A DNA stretch of 64,000 nt. It comes from Topomyia yanbarensis. Its lineage: Eukaryota; Arthropoda; Insecta; Diptera; Culicidae. The translations under genes and the position numbers were made by a program. The DNA lies in contig NC_080671.1 of assembly GCF_030247195.1 (NCBI RefSeq), forward strand, positions 28,699,543 to 28,763,542, written 5' to 3'. Each line of letters begins with the position of its first letter. Within the stretch, counting starts at the first letter, position 1. Below are positions 47,301 through 57,354 of the stretch, piece after piece. Below the pieces are notes generated by a model, which worked only from the letters and a program-made list of their open reading frames with translations, was not told the origin of the DNA and did no database searches.

Positions 47301-47608
47301 TATTGGGAATTTAGAAATTGCACTGTTCGGAAAATTATTTAAAACGAAAACTAGCAGCACCCCTTTCCTATGTGAACTTTTGATAGATTCAGTAATGTTT
47401 GCTTGAATTTTTCTAGTAAAACAAATAGCTCAACCCCGCTATACGAAATCACCCTGTGGAAACGTCCACGATTGTTCAATCGAAAGAAAATGTAAAAAGA
47501 AAAAAAAATGTGCTTATTAAAATAAATATTTATTTTTTGTTTGCCCCCCCCTCCTTCAGAAAAAAAATTGTACTTGGACATAATTTTTAAAAAAGATTTG
47601 TAATGGCC
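44389..47608. mobile_element. 3.2-kb PIF/Harbinger-like element nested in the TA-flanked element
   Basis: TIRs GGCCATTACAAATATTTTTT (44389) and AAAAAAGATTTGTAATGGCC (47608), with the pairing continuing into AAAAATTATGTC. It is flanked by a TAA duplication (44386-44388; 47609-47611). GGCC-type ends with a 3-bp TAA target are the PIF/Harbinger hallmark. No Harbinger transposase was found; the interior contains a non-LTR remnant (45090-46790). C-runs lie at 44422-44431 and 47545-47551. Confidence 0.75.
45090..46790 (+). pseudogene. non-LTR retrotransposon remnant (endonuclease tail, RT, 3' UTR)
   Basis: The plus strand carries the endonuclease C-terminal part (AKLNIDFTNNGIIGTYRRKN, RESIIDVNFCSLGVTG). 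Then come RT blocks: MISIQTVVGAVETAEIRISF, CFNSTSWKAIAHSLYSM, and NAVYDGVLKLNLPRDITIFG followed by FTDDVVFQVIGQSLEEE, where the FADD box is FTDD. HHKTELVMTSSRK follows. A 3' region ends in a CACGAGATAACG...CTCGTGG hairpin and GTGAGTCCCACCTAG (46790). The FADD variant and the segment order fit the Loner/R1-like group. Large internal deletions and frameshifts make it inactive. Confidence 0.75.
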
Positions 47609-48078
47609 TAAATACTACCCACATAGTGCAAAATTAGAAAATTTGGGCAAGTTTTGTAGAAATTGTCTCTTATTTCAGGACTGGAGCTAATATGCATATA
47701 TGGTGGTTGGATGTTACGCGATGATATAGTGGATTCTTTTGCAAACAAACGATTTTCGCCTCAATATAACTTTAATTCAAAGCGTTAGGATCATTCTTCA
47801 TCAAAACAAAAGAATAAAATTTATAAATAGAATATTTCACTATAGACGACATCGTGTTTCATAGTTCCTACCCATGGGGAACACTGATACATTTTACCAC
47901 CGACTGGTTATTATCCAAAAAATGTTACTTCCCATGAATTTTACCAGCTGAAATAAATATATGTATTAGTTAACAACAGAGTGGCACTATGTATCACTTT
48001 TAGTTACACAAATAACAAGTATTATCATCAAAATTAAATTGTAGAAAAATGTGATTCATTGTTACCCTCTCTCCCCTA

Positions 48079-48930
48079 CCTAATGTGGCCTCCCCATGTG
48101 CCTTTAGAATCGAACCAAATTCCAAGGTATTTAAAAGTCAGGACTTGGGCTATCGTTCTACCAACCAACTGAAGCTGAGCTGGATCACGCTTCCTTGAGA
48201 AAACGACCAACTCAGTTTTCTCCGTAGAGAAATGGATGCCCAGCTTTAAAGCCCAAATTGATAAATTATCCAAACTATCTTGCAGTGGTTGTTGTAAATT
48301 TATGGCTTTTGGTCCTGTAACAGAAACCACACCATCATCTGCAAGTTGCCTTAGAGTGCATGGGCTGACAATACAATTATCAATGTCATTCACGTAAAAA
48401 TTGTAGAGAAGGGAGCTTAAATAAGAACCTTGTGGGAGGCCCATGTAATTTATTCTGAATGTTGCCAAATCGCCATATTAAAAATGCATGTGCTTTTCTG
48501 ACAATAAATTGTATAAATAATTATTTAATATCGGTGAAAGACCACATTGATGTAGTTTCTACGAGAAAACATCAATGGAGACTGAGTCGAATGCTCCTTT
48601 TATGTCTAAGAACGCAGACGCCATTTGTTCTTTTTTTGCATAAGCGAGTTGGATTTCTGACGAAAGTAGCGCCAGGCAATTATTCGTTCCCTTTCCACTC
48701 CGAAAACCAAACTGGGTATCTGAGAGCAAGCCGTTCGCCTCAACCCAATTGTCGAGACGTCGAAGGATATTTTTTTTTCCAACAATCTCCTGATGCAGGA
48801 TAGCATTGCAATCGGTCGATACGAGTTATGATCGGAGGCTGGTTTTCCCGGTTTTGGAATGGCGATAACTCCCACTTGTCTCCAGTCACGCGGGACTAGA
48901 GTGTGCAGTTGGCCGGGTTAGCCACCGCCA
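48079..48930 (-). pseudogene. non-LTR retrotransposon ORF2: reverse transcriptase
   Basis: The minus strand begins VPRDWRQVGVIAIPKPGKPA and HNSYRPIAMLSCIRRLLEKK (RT fingers). It continues with frameshifts through an SFSVWKGN-like region, then MGLPQGSYLSSLLYNFYVND, the palm box RQLADDGVVSVTG (LADD in place of YADD), LDNLSIWALKLGIHFSTEKT and TFKYLGIWFDSKGTWGGHIR up to the right junction of the TA-flanked insertion. There are at least two frameshifts between 48480 and 48780. The upstream endonuclease is not recognisable, so the copy is probably 5'-truncated near 48930. Confidence 0.85.
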
Positions 48931-49071
48931 AGGACGCCAACAGTAGAGAGGCGCAGAAATCTTGATGTGTTTTATCAAATAAGTGAGTCATATCATAAGA
49001 TCCAGGCACTTACTAAATTAATGTTCGAAAGTCGAACTGAAAAAGAAAGTTAATGTAAACACCAAAGAGGT

Positions 49072-49561
49072 TCTATGCTATATTTCACCCTAAGGAGGAA
49101 AATTTGGTAAAAACCAAAATTTCTCACTAGGGTGAAAATTTGTTGGTAAAAACCAGTCTTTGTACAGGAGGGCACAAATCCTTATTTCATACTATGTTGC
49201 GTTTCGGCTTCGCCTCATCAAGGATTTGTGCCCTCCTGTACAAAGACTGGTTTTTACCAACAAATTTTCACCCTAGTGAGAAATTTTGGTTTTTACCAAA
49301 TTTTCCTCCTTAGGGTGAAATATAGCATAGTGCTTTCGCATAGGCCTGCTAAGCCAAGACAAGTTTCGGCTTCACTTGTGTCTCATCGGCATAAACAGAA
49401 CTTCTGCTCGAACGGGACATCACGTTTGATCAGTCGTTTGATTGAAACACATAGTGTGTTTTAGTTTTAAGGGATTTGCGCCAAGCCGGCGCTAATCTAT
49501 TCCGACAATACGTTAGTGTCGGTTTCTGATGAGGCGAAGCCGAAACGCAACATAGTATGAA
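49072..49561. mobile_element. 490-bp MITE with 11-bp duplication (Mutator-like)
   Basis: ACCAAAGAGGT occurs at 49061-49071 and again at 49562-49572, directly bordering this insert. Its ends (TCTATGCTATATTTC; reverse complement of the right end TTCATACTATGTTGC) are similar. A 9-11-bp TSD is characteristic of Mutator-like elements. Internally the layout is A-B-A'-X-B': a 111-bp arm, a 36-bp spacer, the arm's complement, ~195 bp, and the complement of the spacer at the right end. It is non-coding. Confidence 0.65.
49073..49330. repeat. near-perfect palindrome, 111-bp arms
   Basis: Arms 49073-49183 and 49220-49330 pair essentially throughout (CACCCTAAGGAGGAAAATTT with AAATTTTCCTCCTTAGGGTG, and so on). 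The 36-bp spacer (CTATGTTGCGTTTCGGCTTC core) reappears inverted at about 49527-49562. A strong hairpin would form in single-stranded DNA or RNA. Confidence 0.85.
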
Positions 49562-49765
49562 ACCAAAGAGGTGCAAAACTGAGACTCCACCGAAGGCAAC
49601 CGAAGAGTTCGCTACGTCCTGTCAGTCCCATTCAAGTTTGTTCACAATAAATAGCGTTGTTCTCAAATCTTTTGTACAGCAGTTTATTATAGCTGGCACC
49701 AAAATGTCAAATTACGTTTGACGTCTATATTTTGACATTGAACTGCTTTTTAACATGGCTGCAGT

Positions 49766-49830
49766 CCAGTTACCGAACGTCCAGTTAAAAATCAGCCCAG
49801 TTAAAGAGCGCCCAGTTACCGAATGATTGC
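49766..49830 (+). repeat. short tandem CAGTTA repeats
   Basis: Four imperfect ~16-bp units, each starting CAGTTACCGAA or CAGTTAAA (49768, 49782, 49798 and 49813). It lies just left of the next TIR element. Confidence 0.5.
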
Positions 49831-49844
49831 TGGACTGATGTATA

Positions 49845-50437
49845 TGGGTCATTCCACGCGAAGTGATCAAGGCACATGTAATCGACCTTCACGGATTTGA
49901 ACCAAATTTGGAGGAATTGTTCATCTAAGGCCAATATATAAAAAACCAATTTTTTGTATTAATTGAACCACCCCTCGGGTCATGCGAGCACCCCCCGTTT
50001 TGGCAAATTGCCAAAACCCTTGATTTTCTTTTGATCATACCTCCGGTTCTATTTACTCTAGAATCAAACCGCAAAATGATTTTTGAAGAAAATTGTCCAA
50101 GGAGTTTAAAAAAAATATTAATTTTTGGCGGCAGTGCTGCCAACTATACGATTTTTTCATTTAAATGTTAAAAGTTAATTTTTCTCTCAATACATATATT
50201 TTAATTCTGAAAATTCTAATGCCATCGTGTTCCTCAGATATTTTTACATAAAAACACTTATAATTTCAATATAATTTGAGCGGATCCTGAGATACACCGG
50301 AGCACCCCGTGACCCCTCGGGTCATTTGGGTTTTTATATATTGGCCCTAGATGAACTATTCCACAGAATTTGGTTCAAATCCGTAAAGGTCGATTTCAAG
50401 TTTGCATCTTTTTGATCACTTCGCGTGGAATGACCCA
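49845..50437. mobile_element. 593-bp TIR element, TSD TATA
   Basis: Ends TGGGTCATTCCACGCGAAGT and ACTTCGCGTGGAATGACCCA are perfect complements. Pairing continues with gaps through TTGATCA, TTTGAACCAAATT and GGCCAATATATA over ~115 bp. TATA is duplicated at 49841-49844 and 50438-50441 (TA within it is the alternative). It contains CCCCTCGGGTCAT in both halves. No transposase; family not named. Confidence 0.75.
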
Positions 50438-50444
50438 TATAGAA

Positions 50445-52748
50445 CTTTAAACTATCTGTGATGATGCAGTAATTGTCTTTGGAAAGGATATACTAAATTG
50501 CTACTAATTTTAAAATATAAACAGAAGCAGTTTGTTGAAAGTGGTAAAATGTGGTGGACACGTCGAGGTTTGCTACGTCATATTCTTGTTATTGTACTGA
50601 ATGAATTGATGCTATGTTCCCACGTTTGCATGAGATTCCTAAAGTGCCTTTCAAGTCGAACCAGATGACGAGATATTTTACTGTGAAGATTTTGTAACTG
50701 GCCAGCCTAACGAGCTTCCGAGGTAAGTAAGTGGGTGGTTTATGCGCGACTCTCAGTTGAGAGACCACCCACCTGGTTTAGAGTCGCCCGGCCTTGTGAG
50801 ACCCTTCAGGAGAAGGTTCTGGTTTTCCTCAATGTAGGAGGGAAGAAAGCTAGCTGATCACAACCGTCCGAGCCGCGCGTATGATGGACCCGAGAAATAT
50901 CCGAAATGATCAATACGAATTAGTTCCGAAGCAAAGCTTTCGTTCGCGGGGGTTTTTCATCACTGGCAGAGTCCAATCTGACCAATTGACGAACCAGAGT
51001 TCGATTAGAGAGTCAAGGCCAACCTCCTCAGCAAAAGACAAAAAACGAGAAAAGAATACCGACCGAAATCAACTAGACCCCAAAAAACTTCACCAAATCG
51101 ACATTTACCGTACGGGAAACCTTATTTAACACAGAACAGAACTTTTCACTCCATCAAAACATGTCTTCCTATTTACAATTGCGATTTTATTCCCATACTT
51201 GGGTTTTCCTTAGTCGAGCCTAGCTTTCGCATTTTCTTCTCTATCACTCTCAGTTTTCCTATCCTCAAGTGTGGCGATTGTGCGTGTTCTCGGCGTTTGT
51301 ATTGTTTGATACCGTGCGGTGCTAATTTACTTTGCAATTGTACTTGGAGCCACGGCTGGCAAAATCTGACGGTAGGGTAAGGTCGTCTAATATGACCCCA
51401 TGCGCATGGACAATCACAACATATATTTCACTGTACTCACGACCTAGGGTTTACGTGGACATCATGGCGGGAGACGCTGATTCTTTCTGCTGCTGTTGCT
51501 AATGCTGACACCACGTGCGATCACCCTTGATCGAATTGGACTGACGACGATGGTCTTCGCCGCCAATTCGTGGAACTTACGCAGATGGGATACTGCCGTC
51601 GAAACTTTCGGTCGTCACCGGAAAGTGTTGATTGCTGTTGATGTTGCACTTGCTGTCTTCGAACGGTCCTACCAAGGCGCGATTTGACGGAAGCTGCCGG
51701 GATCACCTTGAGCCGAATCGTGGGGTCAAGAGCGGTCGCTAACTAAGATGTGTAATGTGTCAGACTTTCGACGGCTGCCACGAACCTTAACTTCTCTAAC
51801 GGCGCACACACTAGAATCGCGAAGCTTATTATCGCTATACTACCAATGCTTTTCTATTGGGGAGGGAAGCTTACTAGTAATTTGGTGAGACAATTAAAGT
51901 CGAGTCAATTTACCACACTAAACACATCACGGCGCGAACAAAATTGAACCACTCTTGCCTCTTCCGGTTTATTGGGCTCTGGGAATCCTCAGAATAACCG
52001 CGATTTTGAGATCTTCGTCAGCGGATCTGACTCAATTTTCACGGAGTGGACAATAGCGACATTTCTAATATCATATTGACCATCCCGAACTTTCCCAGTT
52101 TCATGGCCGCATCTCATTTCTGCGGACGGCTTCTATCATGCACGGCTGCTGCCTGTCCAAACATTGGAGTGAAACAAAACGCTCTCCCATCAGTGCAAAT
52201 ATTCGTGAAATTGACCAAGGGTCGATGTCCTCTTTCGGCAGCCCAATCCCTCCCCTCACCGGCGGCATTGCAAAACCAGGAAATTAGGAATAGGCACTTG
52301 CGAAGAACTGCGGGCACTCATCAAGTTCGTATCATCAGGGGCGACGAAACACTTTACGCCCGAGTGGGTAGTAAGCATAGGGTGAGGGGTCCATTAGTAA
52401 GGATTTCTTCCCTTTTCGTAATGCACACGCTTACATTACATTCACATTAAATTACGTTCGTTTATGCAAATGTAATTGTGGTGCATCGATGTTTTCAAAT
52501 GTGTGTAGTGCGAGATACATGCGTTGCACATCTAAATTTTATGAAATGGCTCAAAATTTCGAGTGGGTAATTACCCACTCGATTATTTTCGAGTGGGTAG
52601 TAGTACCCATACTACCCACGCTTTCCGCCGGCCCTGCGTATTATAGCAAATCTCTTGATGAAGTCTCTCTCTTGCGTTACCATAGCAACTCGATTTTGCG
52701 AACATTATGGTTTAAATTAATGATATGGATACCGTGCATAATAAACAA
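50445..52748. other. unassigned block with a short hairpin and open frames
   Basis: A hairpin-like GGTGGTTTATGCGCGACTCT / GAGAGACCACCC sits at about 50735-50770. Open frames at 50881-51129, 51496-51687 and 52046-52450 have no recognised domain, although the 50700-52480 interval is GC-richer than average and may be a decayed LTR retroelement (leader or gag side). A perfect palindrome GAGTGGGTAATTACCCACTC lies at 52561-52580 with further GAGTGGGTA copies at 52367 and 52591. Confidence 0.35.
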
Positions 52749-52752
52749 TTAA

Positions 52753-52862
52753 CCCTCCGGCACTCGCGCGAATGGCTCCCCGAATGAGCTGGTGCTGGAA
52801 AAAGATTTCGCTAGAGTTTCGGAAGGTGTTGCACAAAATACAACGGCGCGAGCGCCGGAGGG
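52753..52862. mobile_element. 110-bp piggyBac-like MITE, TTAA target
   Basis: CCCTCCGGCACTCGCGC ... GCGCGAGCGCCGGAGGG, perfectly bordered by TTAA at 52749-52752 and 52863-52866. The duplicated TTAA and CCC-type ends fit piggyBac. Related sequences lie at 8088-8193, in both arms of the foldback at 21593-23366, and at 27823-27934. Confidence 0.8.
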
Positions 52863-53189
52863 TTAAGAAAAATAACAATTTACGCATACGTACTAATATT
52901 TACAAGTCTATAAGTCTGATAACGTAGCACAACCACCACTCTTATCTCTGCTGATACTGCTGATGGCACTACCACCGACGATGCGCTTATGATCTCACTG
53001 ATGGTAATGGACTGTATGGACTGATTATTCCAGGGATGTAGTGGAGGGTGGATGGTGCGACTCCTGAACAATATGTAAAAACCTTATGTAATTAAAATCA
53101 TTTTAATGGTCGATTTTGATTTGGGAACGAATTTGAGTTTAGAACAAATGAAAATAGGAACTATTTTAAATTTCTCAACAAGTTAAAAA

Positions 53190-53240
53190 ATATGGGAGGG
53201 CTCCGGACCCCAAGGACCCTCCCCATGGATCCGTCACTGT
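53190..53240 (-). repeat. end fragment of the GGGGTCCGGAC...GGATCCG repeat
   Basis: GGGCTCCGGACCCCAAGGAC followed by CCCATGGATCCGTCACTG places the two characteristic ends of the family (see 26010-26222 and 61905-62125) side by side, as if the middle were deleted. Confidence 0.4.
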
Positions 53241-53634
53241 CGATAAATATAATATTAGGGCGTATAAACCAGCTGTCAAGATTCACTTTCTCTTCAAAGA
53301 GAATTTTGATAATTGGCTTAAAGGCCTTAATCACAAGTTTGCCGAGAATGAAAAAAAAAATGAATTTGTTTTTTTTTAATTCAAACCATTGTGGTTCTTG
53401 TAGTGAACACAGAGCAGGAGAGTATGACTGGTTTATCTAACAAAATAGCAACAATTTTGCGAAACTTGAGCAGTTTCCTCTTTAAATAAAAGAATATTCG
53501 GAAGTATTTCTAACGGGAATTCGCTTTGATTCCAAGTAATCTAGAGTAATCGAGGAATTTTGCAGTAATCGAGCAATCAATGATTAATCGGATTATCGAA
53601 GGAATAATCTTTATAACTGTGAAGTAATCTAGGT

Positions 53635-53828
53635 CAGTGATTCTCAACCTGGGATCCGCAAAGAAAAAAATATTTCCCAACTGCATTTGAAATTTTAAAT
53701 CTCCTTTCCTAACAAACTGAAAATAACATATTGGTAGCATACAAAATCGATGTTTATCCGTGGGGGTCTGCAGAAACCCAGGGTGATTTCTAAAGGGTCC
53801 GTGGTACTGAAAAGGTTCAGAACCGCTG
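53635..53828. mobile_element. 194-bp hAT-type MITE
   Basis: Left end CAGTGATTCTCAACCTGGGATCCGC-like and right end AAAGGTTCAGAACCGCTG are imperfect TIRs of the common CAGTGGTTCTCAAC hAT type. Flanks ATCTAGGT (53627-53634) and AACTAGGT (53829-53836) are an 8-bp duplication with one mismatch. Confidence 0.7.
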
Positions 53829-54959
53829 AACTAGGTATTTTTTTTCGAGAGTGATATGTAATCAAAGCTGTTGGAAACCCCTTGGACAAAATAATCCACA
53901 AGAAAGATATTGCCGCAGCTTTAACACAACACACATGAGTTGGCTCAAGGGTATCGAATCTGATCATGAAAACACCATTGTTACTTCAAGTAACGTTTGG
54001 CCCACTGTTTTTCGTAGCAAATCGCATGTACTGTTGAAGTGTGATGATGAACTGTAGCTGAAATATTATTTATTTTGGTAATGAAATATGATTCCAACAA
54101 TAAGTTCTACTTACAAATTATAGTGATATGGCTTTAGATGATATGAAAATCGATCTCGTACGTCCCTTTTCGTAGAGCTCAACTGGTACTTACTGTAATA
54201 CACACATATTGTAATGATTACTCGGTTGATCTATTGTTATTATATTTAATTAAGATCCTTTCTGCTAACTCTATTCGATTCAGCCGTTAAGTCTAGGTTA
54301 GAAATTCACACAAAAATTATATAGGACCAAATTAATAATTATCTTATTAGGGGAATTGGTGGTAAAATGAACATACTAAGCATTTCCTCTATTTTCTCAC
54401 TAATTATCTGTTAAAATTTCGAATTAACACCATACATCAAATGTTACACTTATATTCTTAGCAACTTTGAATAACACTCTGTCAAAAATGGATTTTTTAC
54501 AGTATTTCTTGTGTATTAGAAAGATGTCCAAAAATCAGTCAGATTTATAGGATGTGGGTAAAATGAACATGTGATGGGGGTAAAATGAACACATTCTGGG
54601 GGTAAAATGAACATTTATGAGAGGTAGTTTCGATACATTCTGTGAGTTGAACTACCGTTAACTTTATGTTTCTACTAGGTTCTACTTTTACTTGGGATTA
54701 TATTTCAAAGAGGAACATGGTTTTCGCCTCCGTGTTGTTCATCATTTTATTATTTAATCGTGTTATTCATTTGACAAAATTACAGGCATAGTTGCATTAA
54801 CTCTGCCATCACAGGCAGATTTAATATAATCTTAACAGTGAAAGTTAATGCTGATTGAGAATGTAGCTGAGAAAATTAAGAATGATTAAAAATAATCAAC
54901 AATAATTCAATATCAAACCAAAAATTGCACAAAATATAAAGACATCATGAACTAAAACA

Positions 54960-55813
54960 CTAGTTACAAAGGCGACAATAGAAATCATCTTCTTCGCAAC
55001 ATTCAATGTGGAACCACGTCAAACAAGAAAGGCACTTCTTCCATCCAGAACCATCGCTCGAATTTGAAAAACATGTGCCACATCGGTCACACAAGGAATC
55101 CTCGTAGCATTCGTCCATTTTATGGAGTTTAGTAAACTTTTTTGAAGTTTTTCGTCCTTTGTTGATTGACTTAATTGTTTTTGTTACTTCGGCCGTGGCT
55201 GATATTTCGCGATAACTAGCGGTAGTTAACTCCATTGCCTTTTCCGATTTGCGCTTTCGTTTAGTTACTCGTAGAACCGATACCTTTGGTAAGGGCAAAA
55301 TCTGCGAAGGAGGAACGTCGAATGAAGAATTTGGAGAAGTCCCAGATATGGTATGCAGATTAAACTTTTGTACTGCTACAGCAACAATAGCCTTGGCAAC
55401 GGAAGCAGAGGCAATGACAATATTTTCTTGTTGATCAGTAACTTCGGATGGAGCAAAGTCTTCATCTTTGAAAACATTCCGATTGTATGGCCATATACCA
55501 GTTTTTCCAAATCCGTTTATAGCCAGATTAGCATTAGCGGCCTGCAGAAAAGCCAAACCCATCAGTTCGGAAATGTCATACAATCCAATGACTCGCCTAG
55601 GAAATTTGCGCATAAAATCTTCAGCAGCACTCGCATAGTAGCTTTTAAAAGGACCCATGAATGCCACGTCCAGAGGTTGCAGTTTATTACTGCAGTGCGG
55701 CGGCAATACGAGAACAGTAACAAAATTAACGCGTGCTCTCTCCGCAAAAACCAAATTCTTAGTGTGAGAGCTATGGCCGTCGATTATCAATAGTGCAGGA
55801 TTATCAACCGTAG
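54960..55813 (-). pseudogene. pogo-like transposase, C-terminal half (DDE_1 domain, zinc-binding tail)
   Basis: From the foldback junction the frame reads TVDNPALLIIDGHSSHTKNL (second catalytic Asp in LLIIDGH), LPPHCSNKLQPLDVAFMGPF (third Asp in LQPLD), then the AFLQAANANLAINGFGKTGI and WPYNRNVF segment typical of the jerky/pogo DDE_1 family. A Ser/Lys-rich linker with KRKRKSEK leads to a C-terminal Cys-rich module (CDRCGTCF, WKKCLSCLTWFHIECC, FYCRLC) resembling a PHD-like zinc finger. This half has no frameshift. The apparent ATG-started ORF beginning inside the foldback is an artefact of the insertion. Confidence 0.85.
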
Positions 55814-55939
55814 CACAGTGGGAAAAAAGTATCAAAAACGCGACTTTACTCAATAGCTTGATAGAAGGCTAAGTGTTGTAATCAAAGATGAATACTTCTT
55901 ATGTAAAAATGTCTGGGGAGTCGATTGAAGGTATTTAAA

Positions 55940-57345
55940 ATGACCGTAAAGTACACTATCATGCCCGTTTTGCCCCAATTCTCCTTTTCGTTTGAGTTTA
56001 TTTTCTTTATTTTATATATAACTCGGAAGAAAGTTATAAACGGCTGACAAAAATTGATATTTCTTATGTAAAAAAGTCCAGAAAATCGATTGAAGACATT
56101 TAGAATAATCTCACGAAACGTATACACCCATTTTACCCCAATTCTCCGAAAAACTAAAGTTTGAAGTTAATCCTGGCTTTATTTTTCGGTAAAAGGCTAT
56201 ATGCGGCTGATCAAAAGTGATGATTCTCATGTATAAAAATCCAGGTTATCGTTTGAATATAATTAGACTGGTCGCCCGAAACGTATGTACCCGTTTTACC
56301 CCAATTCTTCTCATAACTCAAGTATAAAGTCAAACCACTCTCTACATTTCAGAAAGAGGCTAAATGCGGTTGATCAAAAGTAGTATTTCTTATGCAAAAA
56401 ATTCTGGGGAATCGATTGATGATAGTTAGAATGGCCGTACGAAACATGTGTACCCGTTTTACCCCAAATCTTCCCATATCTCAAGTGGAAAGTTAAACCT
56501 GACTGTGCTTCTCGAAAAGAGGCTGAAGGTGGCTGACGAAAAGTAGTAATTGTTATATAAAAAAAATCCCGGGAATCGGTTGAAAATAGTTGGAATGGCC
56601 GCACGAAACGTTTGTATCCGTTTTACCCCAATTATTTACGTAATACAAGCGTGGTGATATACCTTACTCAATATTTCAGAAAGAAGCAGAAAGCGGTTGA
56701 TCAAAACTAATTTTTTTATGCCAAATAATCCAGAAAATCGATTGAAGGTAGTTCGAATGACCGGACAAAACACTTGTATCCGTTTTACCCCAACTTCTTC
56801 CCATAGCTCAAGTGTGAGGTTAAACCTGGCTGTACTTCTCGGAAAGAGGCTGAATGCGGCTGATGAATAGTAGTAATTCTTATGTAGAAAAATCCGGAGA
56901 ATCAGTTGAAGATTGTTGGAATGACCGCACGAAACGTTTGCATCTGTTTTACCCCAATTTTTCACATAATGTATGTGTGAAGTAATGTCTTACTCGTTAT
57001 TTCCGAAACAACCGGCTGATTAAAAGTAACTTTTTTATGTTAAATAGTCCAGGGAATTGATTGAAGATAGTTCGAATGACTGGACAAAATATGTGTACCC
57101 GTTTTACCCCAAATTTCTCTCATAGCTCACATGTGAAGTTAAACCTGGCTGTACCTCTCGGGAAGAGGCTGAATGCGGCTGATAAAAAAGTAGTAATTCT
57201 TAGGTACAAAATTCCGGGGAATCGATTGGAGATAGCTAGTATGACCGCACGAAATGTGTATACCCGTTTTGCTCCAATTCTTCACGCAATGTATGTGTGA
57301 AGTTATGCCTTACTCATCATTTCAAAAACAGGCTGAACGCGAATT
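55940..57345 (-). repeat. satellite array, left half (nine ~163-bp units)
   Basis: On the minus strand each unit has the anchor TTGGGGTAAAACGGGTACA followed by a cGTTTCGTGCGGtCATTC block, a TCGATT block and CATAAGAAT-ACTACTTTT...CAGCCGCATTCAGCCTCTTTC. Anchors (plus strand TTTTACCCCAA) lie at about 55968, 56133, 56293, 56456, 56620, 56783, 56948, 57103 and 57267. Units alternate between two subtypes: one with CTTGAG/CTCAC..GTGAAGTTAAACCTGGCTGT, the other with GTATGTGTGAAGTTATGCCTTACTC. This gives a ~326-bp dimer period. Confidence 0.85.
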
Positions 57346-57354
57346 TTTTGTACA

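Larger units (their letters stand above)
43994..48076. mobile_element. 4.1-kb TA-flanked element (GGGGAGAGAGGGTAACA ends)
   Basis: Perfect 17-bp inverted ends GGGGAGAGAGGGTAACA (43994) and TGTTACCCTCTCTCCCC (48076) with TA duplicated (43992-43993; 48077-48078). Excision of the element and one TA restores the retrotransposon reading GGHIRYLITKCQQR. Subterminal sequences are also mirrored (GGAACTATGAAACA against GTTTCATAGTTCC). Its own length without the nested element at 44389-47608 is only ~0.86 kb, so it is a non-autonomous member. Confidence 0.85.

Noticed and set aside
55353..55793. 146-codon plus-strand ORF
   Set aside because: Antisense shadow of the pogo-like transposase C-terminal half.
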